A stretch of DNA of 8,122 bases from an uncultured Bacilli bacterium (GCA_947595415.1 CANQER010000043.1:1-8122); one strand, 5' to 3'. Positions 1 to 6,372 are shown, counted from the stretch's first letter. The notes: a model not told the origin generated them from the letters alone. Program-made: numbers and translations.

Positions 1-1052
1 ACATATGTGTTGTTAAAATGACTTGCTACTAAACGATTAATTGGATTTGAATAAGATGAAGCTATTAAAAGTAAATTTTCTTTTTCTGAATTATTGTAGT
101 CGAAAATTATTTCTTTTTCATCACCACCATAAACTATTGCATATATATTTTTATAATTTTTTATTTCACTTTCTGGATCTTCATAATTTCCATAATCCTC
201 TAAAAAGCCATCTATATATTCATAATGTTTTGGCAAATCAAAATAATAATATTTAAATGTTTCATTTAAACTAATAAATTTTGATGTTTTAGATGCACTA
301 CCAGTAAATTTACTATTAGTTACTGTTTTTATTTTTTTTGGTACTAAAATTTTATCATTAGGATAAATCATTTTTATAATATCTTTATATCCTTGATAAG
401 AACCATTCAAATTCCAATGATGATCTGTTTTATAAAAATATGTTTTAAATTTATCATAGTTATCTACTTTTAATTTTGAAATTTTATAATCTCCTTTTAA
501 ACCACTTTTTAAGATTGAATATGCATCAATAGGCAATTTTTCTTTTTCAAAATCATAAGCATAGTTTCTATCTATTACATAATAGTATGTATCTCTCAAC
601 TTATTAATTTTATTAAAATACTTTATTTGTTTTTTAATATTTTTATTATATTTTTTTGCATTTAATGGAAGATGAACTAATTCTTCTTCACAATTAAAAA
701 GTGCATAACTATCACTTATATAAGTATACTTATCTTTACATATTTTTTTATTAATACCTTTTATATTTATATTATTTAATAATTTATTAGTCATAATTTT
801 TATTTTTCTACTGGCAACAAATTGATCTGTTAATGCTGTTTCTAAATTATCTTGAAAAGATCCATCAATAAATTTTTCTATTGTTGGAACCTTAAATTTA
901 TTCAATTTCCTATTTTCTATTTCAGATTTACCTTTAGGTTCCATAAATATTGAGGAAAAACCTATAATAACTATTAATGCAATAATTATTAATAATATAT
1001 TATCACTTGTTTTTTTTATATCTTTTTGTTGTTTTTTATCTAATGAACTCAT
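1..1052 (-). CDS. DHHW/AlgX-like SGNH-fold membrane protein, 3' end missing
   Basis: My own translation of the minus strand from the ATG at 1052 gives 350 open codons running off the left edge, so the C-terminus is missing. An AAAGGAGAGT ribosome site (1057-1066) supports this start. Residues 1-17 are charged and cytoplasmic, and 18-36 form one hydrophobic anchor. Then comes the NRKLNKF segment typical of DHHW proteins and a DGSFQDNLETALTDQF stretch. The signature TDHHWN lies at D210-H211-H212-W213. Near the edge, LLLIASSYSNP (S333 the likely nucleophile) resembles the G-x-SYS block of AlgX-like SGNH proteins. Family knowledge: these are extracytoplasmic O-acetyltransferase-related enzymes that usually work with an MBOAT partner on cell-surface polysaccharide. 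The partner is not in the window and the substrate is unknown. The gene is divergent from spoIIIAH and lies downstream of a possible attenuator at 1141-1296. Confidence 0.8.
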   Translation of the reverse strand, partial: MSSLDKKQQKDIKKTSDNILLIIIALIVIIGFSSIFMEPKGKSEIENRKLNKFKVPTIEKFIDGSFQDNLETALTDQFVASRKIKIMTNKLLNNINIKGINKKICKDKYTYISDSYALFNCEEELVHLPLNAKKYNKNIKKQIKYFNKINKLRDTYYYVIDRNYAYDFEKEKLPIDAYSILKSGLKGDYKISKLKVDNYDKFKTYFYKTDHHWNLNGSYQGYKDIIKMIYPNDKILVPKKIKTVTNSKFTGSASKTSKFISLNETFKYYYFDLPKHYEYIDGFLEDYGNYEDPESEIKNYKNIYAIVYGGDEKEIIFDYNNSEKENLLLIASSYSNPINRLVASHFNNTY

Positions 1053-1140
1053 AAGTACTCTCCTTTATGTTAAATTCGTAAAAAATAATTATTTTACTTG
1101 ATATTAAAAGACTCACATACTTTAATTTATATAGACACTA

Positions 1141-1171
1141 TAAAAAGTCCTGTACATTTATACAAGACTTT
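1141..1171 (-). terminator. Intrinsic terminator or attenuator upstream of the DHHW gene
   Basis: Read on the minus strand, AAAGTCTTGTA pairs with TACAGGACTTT as an 11-bp stem with one G-U wobble around a 6-nt loop, followed by a short U tract (1146-1142). On the plus strand the wobble becomes a C-A mismatch and the U tract is absent, so the hairpin is oriented for minus-strand transcripts. It lies about 90 nt ahead of the DHHW start and its 5' arm is inside the last codons of the small ORF at 1158-1238. Confidence 0.6.
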
Positions 1172-1238
1172 GCGAAATATCCTCTACTACATCGTTAATT
1201 AAGTTTCTAAACACTCCCCCTTTGCTATTTGCTAACAT
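1158..1238 (-). CDS. Possible 26-codon leader peptide ORF
   Basis: A minus-strand ORF starts at the ATG at 1238 and ends at TAA 1160-1158. It begins MLANSKGGVF and ends DISQSLV. It sits about 23 nt downstream of the predicted start of the promoter at 1268-1296 and has purine-rich, SD-like sequence (GTAGGTAAGAGG) just before it. The last four sense codons form the 5' arm of the terminator at 1141-1171, so a ribosome finishing this ORF would be expected to block the hairpin. I recognise no homologous family and the length is within what chance allows. The case rests on placement between a good promoter and a terminator. Confidence 0.3.
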   Translation of the reverse strand: MLANSKGGVFRNLINDVVEDISQSLV

Positions 1239-1267
1239 ACCTCTTACCTACTTTCTTATCCATTACT

Positions 1268-1296
1268 AATATACCATTAAATAACCATTTAATCAA
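1268..1296 (-). promoter_or_regulatory. Vegetative-type promoter reading toward the DHHW gene
   Basis: On the minus strand, TTGATT (1296-1291), a 17-bp spacer and TATATT (1273-1268) preceded by TGG form a sigma-A type promoter with an extended -10. Transcription should start near 1261, giving a leader of about 210 nt before the DHHW start. That leader contains the small ORF and the terminator. Confidence 0.55.
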
Positions 1297-1308
1297 GTCC
1301 AATTGTAG

Positions 1309-1336
1309 GAATATTTTAAAACAATCTTAATATATT
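1309..1336 (+). promoter_or_regulatory. Candidate sigma-E promoter of spoIIIAH
   Basis: GAATATT (1309-1315) fits the sigma-E -35 consensus KMATATT fully. After 13 nt, AATATATT (1329-1336) matches 5 of the 7 fixed positions of the -10 consensus CATACANT. Transcription would start about 20 nt before the codon at 1364. SpoIIIAH is a known sigma-E regulon member in Bacillus subtilis, which agrees. The AT-rich background makes a chance match possible. Confidence 0.4.
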
Positions 1337-1363
1337 TAAATAGATAGTACTAGGAGGGATACA

Positions 1364-1873
1364 ATGATAAATAAAAAAAGTATATGGTTTTTAACATTAT
1401 TTAGTTTAATATTAGTTTTAAGTGTCTACTATGTAACAATGCCATCAGAATTACTTCTAAACAACAACAGTAATTATACTAAAGAAGAAACTGAAAAAAA
1501 AGAAGATACAACTGTTAAAGTAGAAGAAAGTGAAATTTTAGTAGCCCTACGTGTTGAAGCAGATGAAACATTAAACGAAGAACTAGACAAACTCAAAAAA
1601 ACCCTTACAGATAGTAATGCCACAACAGATGAAAAAAATGAAGCCTATGATAAAATGAAAACCTTAAACAACAATCGTGGTCAAGAAGAAACCTTAGAAA
1701 AATTAATCAAAGACACCCATAATTTAGACTCATTCGTTAAAATTGATGGTGATCAAATAAAAGTCGTAATCGCAAGTGAAAAACACGACGTAAAACTAGC
1801 CAACGAAATAATGCGTACAGTCCAATCAAACTTCCAAAACAAAATGTATATTTCAGTAAAATTCGAAAAATAA
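1364..1873 (+). CDS. spoIIIAH: Stage III sporulation protein AH (SpoIIIAH)
   Basis: The 169-residue product starts MINKKSIWFLTLFSLILVLS. The motif KKxxWxLTLxSLxxVLSVYYVT is the N-terminal anchor characteristic of SpoIIIAH. Residues 6-25 span the membrane, 35-60 are an acidic linker, 60-110 are charged and helix-prone, and about 112-169 are the ring-building YscJ/FliF-like domain (LDSFVKIDGDQIKVVIA, then ANEIMRTVQSNF and a terminal beta strand ISVKFEK). In sporulation it sits in the mother-cell membrane and binds forespore SpoIIQ through this domain to make the feeding channel. It is shorter than the B. subtilis protein (about 218 residues), mainly in the linker. AGGAGGG lies 5 nt before the start. 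It is not preceded by spoIIIAA-AG as in Bacillus: a divergent DHHW gene lies upstream. The next genes, gerE and gerM, belong to the same programme. Confidence 0.88.
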   Translation: MINKKSIWFLTLFSLILVLSVYYVTMPSELLLNNNSNYTKEETEKKEDTTVKVEESEILVALRVEADETLNEELDKLKKTLTDSNATTDEKNEAYDKMKTLNNNRGQEETLEKLIKDTHNLDSFVKIDGDQIKVVIASEKHDVKLANEIMRTVQSNFQNKMYISVKFEK

Positions 1874-1889
1874 GCTTTATGCTTTTTTC
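1872..1889 (+). terminator. Weak terminator after spoIIIAH
   Basis: AAGC (1872-1875) and GCTT (1881-1884) form a short stem around TTTAT, starting inside the stop codon, followed by a T run to 1888. The stem is only 4 bp, so termination may be partial. Confidence 0.4.
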
Positions 1890-1911
1890 TTAATATATAG
1901 GCTAAATCTCT

Positions 1912-1939
1912 CACTAAATATATATTTGTTCATAAAATA
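1912..1939 (+). promoter_or_regulatory. Candidate sigma-K promoter of gerE
   Basis: CATAAAATA (1931-1939) matches the sigma-K -10 consensus CATANNNTA at every fixed position. An AC (1913-1914) lies 16 nt upstream, where the sigma-K -35 AC is expected. In B. subtilis gerE is transcribed by sigma-K, so element and gene agree. The predicted start near 1946 lies beyond the ATG at 1942, which favours the ATG at 1984 as the gerE start. Confidence 0.6.
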
Positions 1940-1983
1940 ATATGAGTAAATATAAACCACCCAACTTAGAAAGTGAGGGAAAC

Positions 1984-2190
1984 ATGAATAAAAGTATCTT
2001 AACAAAAAGGGAAAAAGAAGTTTTTGAATTACTTATCCAAAATAAAACAACCATTGAAATTTCAAACATATTAAACATAAGTGAAAAAACTGTCAGAAAT
2101 CATATATCTAATGCTATGCAAAAACTTGGTGTAAAAGGACGTGCAGCTGCTGTTGTCGAACTTTTAAAACTAGGAGAACTTTCACTATAA
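1984..2190 (+). CDS. gerE: Spore-specific LuxR-type transcription factor GerE
   Basis: The 68-residue protein is a lone LuxR/GerE helix-turn-helix. LTKREKEVFELL (6-17) opens the domain, followed by the scaffold helix TTIEISNILNIS and the recognition helix EKTVRNHISNAMQKLG (34-49). The tail AAAVVELLKLGEL completes the dimer helix. Near identity with the remembered B. subtilis GerE sequence across the domain makes the call secure. GerE is the last regulator of the mother-cell cascade: it acts with sigma-K on coat and cortex genes and represses some sigma-K targets. The start at 1984 has a GTGAGGG ribosome site just upstream. An in-frame ATG at 1942 would add 14 residues, but it precedes the predicted sigma-K transcription start. 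Proximity to gerM is also seen in B. subtilis, where ysmB and racE lie between them. A terminator follows. Confidence 0.92.
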   Translation: MNKSILTKREKEVFELLIQNKTTIEISNILNISEKTVRNHISNAMQKLGVKGRAAAVVELLKLGELSL

Positions 2191-2215
2191 AATCGCATTA
2201 AACAGCGATTTTTTT
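2189..2215 (+). terminator. Intrinsic terminator after gerE
   Basis: AAAATCGC (2189-2196) pairs with GCGATTTT (2205-2212) around an 8-nt loop, followed by more T residues to 2215. The stem begins in the gerE stop codon. It separates gerE from gerM, so gerM probably has its own promoter or depends on read-through. Confidence 0.75.
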
Positions 2216-2239
2216 CATATAATTTTATGAGGTGGAAAG

Positions 2240-3202
2240 ATGATAAAAAAAATGATTACTAGAAAACTTTTAATAACCAGTGCAGTTATATTCGCACTAA
2301 GCCTAATTTGGTTAATCCCAACCAATAAAAACTATACTTTAAAAGATATTCCCCAAAAACTAGAATACGTAAATATCAATACCAAAAACCACGAAATATA
2401 TCTTTTAAACAAAGACAACTTACTAAGTCGTACTAATATCGCAATCGATAGTACCACAAATGAAGATTTAGCTAAAGAACTAATAGAAGTACTAATAAAA
2501 GATGGTAGTGGGGAAAACAAAATACCTAGCGGATTTAAATCATTTCTACCAAGCGATACTAAAATAAATAGTCTTAAAATCGAAGATGATTTAATTAAAA
2601 TTAACTTTTCCAAAGAACTACTAACCATCAATGAAGAATTAGAAGAAAAAATGGTAGAAGCTATTATCTACACTCTAACTAGTATTGATAAAATAAACAA
2701 AGTAATAATCTATATCGATAACAATATACTAACTAAACTACCAAACAGTAAAAAACTAATTCCTCCAACATTAACCAGAGAGTTTGGAATAAACAAAGTA
2801 TATGATATAACATCATACAAAGATATCAATCAAGTAACTATATACTACCTAGATAAATATAACGACGATTATTATTATGTACCAGTAACTAAATATTTAA
2901 ACGACAACAAAGAAAAAATAGAAATCATCATTGAAGAATTATCAAGTAATTCAATGTATAACACTAATTTAATGAGCTTTTTAAACAGTAACGCTAAACT
3001 ACTTTCCTCATCTACTAGTGACGATAAACTATTGTTAGAATTTAACGAATACATATTTAACGACATGGACAATTTAGAAATTTTAGAAGAAGTAATCTAT
3101 ACAATTTGTCTTTCAGTCAAAGATAACTACGATGTAAAAGAAGTAATATTTAACGTAAATAATAAACAAATTTATAAAAGTGTTCTAAAAACTATTGAAT
3201 AA
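2240..3202 (+). CDS. gerM: Sporulation protein GerM, two GerMN domains
   Basis: The 320-residue protein has a basic N-terminus, one membrane segment (about 9-26) and two tandem GerMN domains at about 52-160 and 198-311. Each has the family pattern of a YLL/YYLD strand, a long helix rich in acidic residues, a leucine/serine turn (FLPSDTKINSL; FLNSNAKLLSS), an IKINFSKEL/LLLEFNEYI strand, and a final helix-strand unit (TSIDKINKVIIYID; VKEVIFNVNN). In B. subtilis GerM is needed to assemble the base of the SpoIIIA-SpoIIQ complex, consistent with spoIIIAH two genes upstream. The B. subtilis protein is a lipoprotein. Here no lipobox cysteine follows the hydrophobic stretch, so the protein looks like a signal-anchored membrane protein instead. 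The start is supported by AGGTGG at 2230-2235. The stop overlaps the tRNA promoter -35 element. Confidence 0.85.
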   Translation: MIKKMITRKLLITSAVIFALSLIWLIPTNKNYTLKDIPQKLEYVNINTKNHEIYLLNKDNLLSRTNIAIDSTTNEDLAKELIEVLIKDGSGENKIPSGFKSFLPSDTKINSLKIEDDLIKINFSKELLTINEELEEKMVEAIIYTLTSIDKINKVIIYIDNNILTKLPNSKKLIPPTLTREFGINKVYDITSYKDINQVTIYYLDKYNDDYYYVPVTKYLNDNKEKIEIIIEELSSNSMYNTNLMSFLNSNAKLLSSSTSDDKLLLEFNEYIFNDMDNLEILEEVIYTICLSVKDNYDVKEVIFNVNNKQIYKSVLKTIE

Positions 3203-3223
3203 TTCTTAAATTTGTTATATAAT
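3195..3223 (+). promoter_or_regulatory. Promoter of tRNA-Arg
   Basis: TTGAAT (3195-3200), a 17-bp spacer and a perfect TATAAT (3218-3223) form a sigma-A promoter. Predicted transcription starts near 3230, about 19 nt before the mature tRNA. The -35 element lies in the last gerM codons and the first base of its stop. Confidence 0.75.
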
Positions 3224-3248
3224 TTATTTGTTCAGTTTGAGCAAATAA

Positions 3249-3325
3249 GTCTTCGTAGCTCAGTTGGATAGAGCACACGCCTTCTAAGCGTGCGGTCGTA
3301 GGTTCGAATCCTACCGGGGACGCCA
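3249..3325 (+). tRNA. tRNA-Arg (anticodon UCU)
   Basis: A full cloverleaf is visible. The acceptor arm GTCTTCG (3249-3255) pairs with CGGGGAC (3315-3321) using two G-U pairs. The D arm is followed by the anticodon stem CACGC/GCGTG, whose loop CTTCTAA gives anticodon TCT, reading AGA (and AGG) arginine codons. The T arm GTAGG/CCTAC closes TTCGAAT. The discriminator is G, and CCA (3323-3325) is encoded. AGA is the main arginine codon expected in a genome this AT-rich. Confidence 0.96.
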
Positions 3326-3336
3326 CTTTTAAAAAT

Positions 3337-3360
3337 AAAGTCTATTTAGACTTTTTTATT
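3337..3360 (+). terminator. Intrinsic terminator of tRNA-Arg
   Basis: AAAGTCT (3337-3343) and AGACTTT (3348-3354) form a 7-bp stem with an ATTT loop, followed by further T residues. It lies 12 nt after the CCA end. Confidence 0.75.
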
Positions 3361-3364
3361 ATCC

Positions 3365-3387
3365 AAAAAAAGCCTTATTTATAAGAC
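3365..3387 (-). terminator. Intrinsic terminator of the dnaB-dnaI-RNB operon
   Basis: On the minus strand, GTCTTA (3387-3382) pairs with TAAGGC (3377-3372) with one G-U pair around a TAAA loop, followed by seven T residues (3371-3365). It begins 5 nt after the RNB gene stop. Back to back with the tRNA terminator, it isolates the convergent units. Confidence 0.7.
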
Positions 3388-3391
3388 CTAA

Positions 3392-4195
3392 TTACAATTC
3401 ATTTTTTAAATATTTTTTAGATAACTTCTTAACTTTCTCCATCCAATACTTTTTATCGTCATCAGTATAATCATTAAAACAAAACGTTTCAACTAACACT
3501 TGCATAATCCTACTTAACTTTGAAGTCAAAGGACTAGTTATATAACTATAAGCAATAAGACCTTGATAACCATAACACTTATTAGATAAAAAAGGTCTAT
3601 TTATCCCATCATTTATATAAAGACAAGGAAGATCTAAATCATAAAAAATTCTACCTATAATTCCATTATATAAAATCATGTATTGTTTTACTAAAAGACT
3701 ATAATTATCACCCTCAAAATTGATAGTTTTTTTAAGTAAATCAATACTTTTTTTATAGTTATTAATAACACTATCATTATTTTCAAACTTTAAATTACAA
3801 TTTACTTTAATAATTGATTTTAAAAACTTCATCGCAATAACACTATTATCCTTAACCTCTAAGTAAAGAGTTAAAGCATCCCTTTTAACCCCCTCAATTA
3901 AAGATCCACACACCTTTTTATAACAAGCGTTTTCTAAATTATAACCCAAACTATTAATATCAGTAATATGAATTCCTACAATATAATGATTATCACTTAC
4001 CTCTTCAATTGACAATGCATCATCATAAACTTTGGTATATTTAGAATCAATCGTAATTATTTTTTCTTTAGTTAAATCATAACGATTAGATTTAGGACAA
4101 AAATACAAACCTTTCAATTTATCTTCTAAAGCAAAGGATCTAACACACATCACATTCATTCTCTTATTTACATAATCATAAACATTATCACACAT
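3392..4195 (-). CDS. Stand-alone RNB-domain (RNase II/R-like) protein with altered active site
   Basis: The 267-residue protein resembles the catalytic RNB domain of RNase II/RNase R. The block TIDSKYTKVYDDALSIE (48-64), then NHYIVGIHITDIN, is the metal-binding motif and following strand. LVKQYMILYNGIIGRIFYDL and LPCLYIND match the mid-domain core, and GLIAYSYITSPL (up to 223) matches the YTHFTSPIRRY motif. It has no cold-shock domains before and no S1 domain after, so it is far shorter than RNase R. Of the four catalytic aspartates, D50, D58 and D59 are present, but the equivalent of E. coli RNase II D207 is V56. The catalytic arginine after TSP(I/L) (R500) aligns with T224. It may be inactive, weakly active or an RNA-binding scaffold. 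The ATG lies 1 nt after the dnaI stop with AAGGAA (4206-4201) inside dnaI, so translation is probably coupled. Last gene of the operon. The family call is fairly sure, the role unknown. Confidence 0.72.
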   Translation of the reverse strand: MCDNVYDYVNKRMNVMCVRSFALEDKLKGLYFCPKSNRYDLTKEKIITIDSKYTKVYDDALSIEEVSDNHYIVGIHITDINSLGYNLENACYKKVCGSLIEGVKRDALTLYLEVKDNSVIAMKFLKSIIKVNCNLKFENNDSVINNYKKSIDLLKKTINFEGDNYSLLVKQYMILYNGIIGRIFYDLDLPCLYINDGINRPFLSNKCYGYQGLIAYSYITSPLTSKLSRIMQVLVETFCFNDYTDDDKKYWMEKVKKLSKKYLKNEL

Positions 4196-4196
4196 A

Positions 4197-5102
4197 TTAT
4201 TTCCTTAAATTTTCACTAACCATTTCCATAGATGTAGTAAGTTCCTTAATCCTTTCTATAATCCTTCTAGCTTTAACTTCATCAGTCTTTTCACGAGAAG
4301 TAGATAAATGTTTTTCAAGTTCTGAAATACTCAAATTGGAAGTAAAAAAAGTAGGTAATTTTTGTTGCATTCGATATTGAAGAATAGGAGCTAAAACCTC
4401 ATCCCTAGACCAAACAGTCATATTTTCAGCCCCAATATCATCAATTAAAAGAAGATTTACTTTTTTAATATACTCAAATCTATCATTATAATCATCACTA
4501 AAATTAGCCTTAAGACTTCTTAAAAACTCAGGCCAAAAAATAATAGCACTTTTGATATTTTTTTTAGCTAACTCATTAAATAAAGCAGCAATCAAATAAG
4601 TTTTACCACATCCAAAATTACCAGACAAATAAATTCCCTTACTATTTGGATAATCTTCTAAAAATTTTTTTAAATACTTAATAACATGAACCCTTTTTTT
4701 ATCATTCAAATATATATCCTTCATTTTAGCATTTTTTATTTCTAAAGGTTCATCTAACATATAAACATTTTTTAAATAAGCATTATTTTTATCCATTTTA
4801 ATTTGGTATTTACAAGCTTTATAGTTAAACTCCAAATTACCATTAAAAACTCTAGGTAAATAAGCATGTCCACATATTTTATTTTTACATTCAAAAATAC
4901 CCTTACAATTTTGACAGTTACTGTACTCAATAGAAGATTCCTCTAATAAAGAAGTATATTTAATTAATACCTCTTCTTTAAGTTTAATCTTACTTACTAA
5001 ACTACTAAAAGCTTCGTTTTTTAAAGCCTCACTATAAGACTTTAATAACTCTTTTTTTAAATCCTTTTTTTTATACTTAATCTCACCATTAATATTTTTC
5101 AT
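4197..5102 (-). CDS. dnaI: Primosomal helicase loader DnaI
   Basis: The 301-residue AAA+ protein loads the replicative helicase (DnaC in Bacillus, DnaB of E. coli type) at origins and restarted forks. Residues 1-60 are a charged helical region. 60-100 form a zinc-binding domain with C63-x2-C66, H79 and C97 as likely ligands and two additional cysteines, C72 and C77. The ATPase core has Walker A GNFGCGKT (161-168), Walker B LLLIDDIGAE (217-226), sensor 1 TSN (254-256) and an arginine-finger region ARRIIERIKEL (279-289). Length and domain order agree with B. subtilis DnaI (about 311 residues). An AGGTGA ribosome site (5111-5106) overlaps the dnaB stop codon and supports the ATG at 5102. Downstream, the RNB gene starts after a 1-nt gap, so all three genes are probably co-expressed. 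Confidence 0.92.
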   Translation of the reverse strand: MKNINGEIKYKKKDLKKELLKSYSEALKNEAFSSLVSKIKLKEEVLIKYTSLLEESSIEYSNCQNCKGIFECKNKICGHAYLPRVFNGNLEFNYKACKYQIKMDKNNAYLKNVYMLDEPLEIKNAKMKDIYLNDKKRVHVIKYLKKFLEDYPNSKGIYLSGNFGCGKTYLIAALFNELAKKNIKSAIIFWPEFLRSLKANFSDDYNDRFEYIKKVNLLLIDDIGAENMTVWSRDEVLAPILQYRMQQKLPTFFTSNLSISELEKHLSTSREKTDEVKARRIIERIKELTTSMEMVSENLRK

Positions 5103-5109
5103 ATTTCAC

Positions 5110-6372
5110 CTACTTAAACTCCCTAAACATTTCTTCTAATTCTTTTTGTTCTTCTAAAGACATTTCCTCTCCACCAATATCTTTATCAAACCAACTAGGT
5201 TTTTCAACTTTAACATTTTTACGTTTTTTGTGATACTCTTTTTCAGCTATATCCATAGCATCTGATACAGTTTCAATTTTACTTCTTACCCATTGTGAAG
5301 CAATAACTTCAACAAAAGATTTAGTCAGTTTATTATTGTTTATTCTAAGAACGTAGTCTATTAATACATTGACAACTCCAGGATTCATATTAAGATCAAC
5401 AAGTAAATGTTCAAGAATCATTAAATCTGACTTAACAGGTCTATTACCATTATTTTTAGCTTTTAAAAAATCATAAGGAGTTATTGTTTCAAATTGATAG
5501 ATAGCTTTAGCTTTTATACTTGTATCCCCAACTGGTTTTCTAAGGTATAAAGGTTGATTTCTAAATAATAAACTAGGTAATTTTCCACTATTTTCAAATT
5601 GATAGTAATTTCTAGCTAGTTTTTTTAAGGTTTGTTTATCAATTAGTTTTTTTTCATTTAGTGATTGTCTAATAATATCTTGCATCATATCATCATCTAA
5701 ATCATATATAAAAGATAATTTATAGATTAAATCTTTTACTTCTTTAGTAATACCTCTAATATTGATTAAATCTTCTGGAATTAATGATAATATGTTGTTT
5801 AAATCTATTTTACTTACAAATTTTAGATTGTTATGATTGGTTGTTTTTAAATCATCGATATAAACTCCATTAATAGGATGAGATTCAAATACATCATCAA
5901 ACATAACAGTTATATCTTCATAATCTTTTAAACTTATTTTTGGTTGTTTAAAATAACTAACTACTTTATCAAATTCTATTTTTCCTATATTGTTATAAAG
6001 GGCTATACCTAAAATAGGGTTGTTTAAAAATTCTTTAGCTTCAATAGGTGAATATAGTTCATATATATAATTATTAACACTACCTTTTTTTAAATAGGTT
6101 TTTAAAAGTCCTATTGCTTCTAATTTTTCTCTTGATGTTAATAGTTCATCTAAACTCATTTTTAAATTGTTTACTAAATGATGATGAGTTAGTTCTAAAG
6201 ACATTATGTTTTCTTTATCTAAATATGATTGAAAGGTTAAAAATAAACTTACAGCTTCATACCCTATGATTGGTTGGTACAAAAGTCTTAGTACTTTGTT
6301 ATCGTAATCATTTAAAATTGTTTTATTGATAACTATAAAGGTATCAGCTGGAAGTAAAGTAGTTTTTATCAT
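5110..6372 (-). CDS. dnaB: Replication initiation and membrane attachment protein DnaB (Bacillus type)
   Basis: The 420-residue protein belongs to the Gram-positive DnaB/DnaD family, unrelated to the E. coli DnaB helicase. The N-terminal winged-helix part contains YDNKVLRLLYQPIIGYEAVSL (about 23-43) and a DELLTSREKLEAIGLLKTY wing. The C-terminal DnaD-like domain holds DFLKAKNNGNRPVKSD followed by a helix pair with YVLRINNN...VIASQW (340-361), the DnaD YxxxIxxxW-like block. An acidic tail ends the protein. It acts with DnaD and DnaI in origin remodelling and helicase loading. B. subtilis DnaB has about 472 residues, so this is somewhat shorter. I place the start at the ATG at 6372 because AGGTGG (6383-6378) lies 5 nt upstream. 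A GTG at 6381 would lie inside that ribosome site. dnaB-dnaI order is as in B. subtilis. No convincing promoter is visible just upstream. Confidence 0.88.
   Translation of the reverse strand: MIKTTLLPADTFIVINKTILNDYDNKVLRLLYQPIIGYEAVSLFLTFQSYLDKENIMSLELTHHHLVNNLKMSLDELLTSREKLEAIGLLKTYLKKGSVNNYIYELYSPIEAKEFLNNPILGIALYNNIGKIEFDKVVSYFKQPKISLKDYEDITVMFDDVFESHPINGVYIDDLKTTNHNNLKFVSKIDLNNILSLIPEDLINIRGITKEVKDLIYKLSFIYDLDDDMMQDIIRQSLNEKKLIDKQTLKKLARNYYQFENSGKLPSLLFRNQPLYLRKPVGDTSIKAKAIYQFETITPYDFLKAKNNGNRPVKSDLMILEHLLVDLNMNPGVVNVLIDYVLRINNNKLTKSFVEVIASQWVRSKIETVSDAMDIAEKEYHKKRKNVKVEKPSWFDKDIGGEEMSLEEQKELEEMFREFK

Noticed and set aside
41..256. Plus-strand open frame of 71 codons
   Set aside because: It lies antisense to the DHHW gene, is dominated by Phe, His, Leu and Asn, and has no ribosome site. 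It is a composition artefact.
1170..1363. T-box or other known riboswitch in the DHHW leader
   Set aside because: I looked for the T-box antiterminator core and other conserved leader motifs on the minus strand and found none. Only the mini-ORF and the hairpin stand out.
2216..2223. CATATAAT as a sigma-E -10 for gerM
   Set aside because: The -10 is good, but no -35 fits, and the predicted start would fall on the ribosome site, leaving no usable leader.
2332..2631. Minus-strand open frame of 99 codons inside gerM
   Set aside because: It lies antisense within a well supported GerMN domain and shows no recognisable motif. The smaller one at 2875-3072 was rejected for the same reason.
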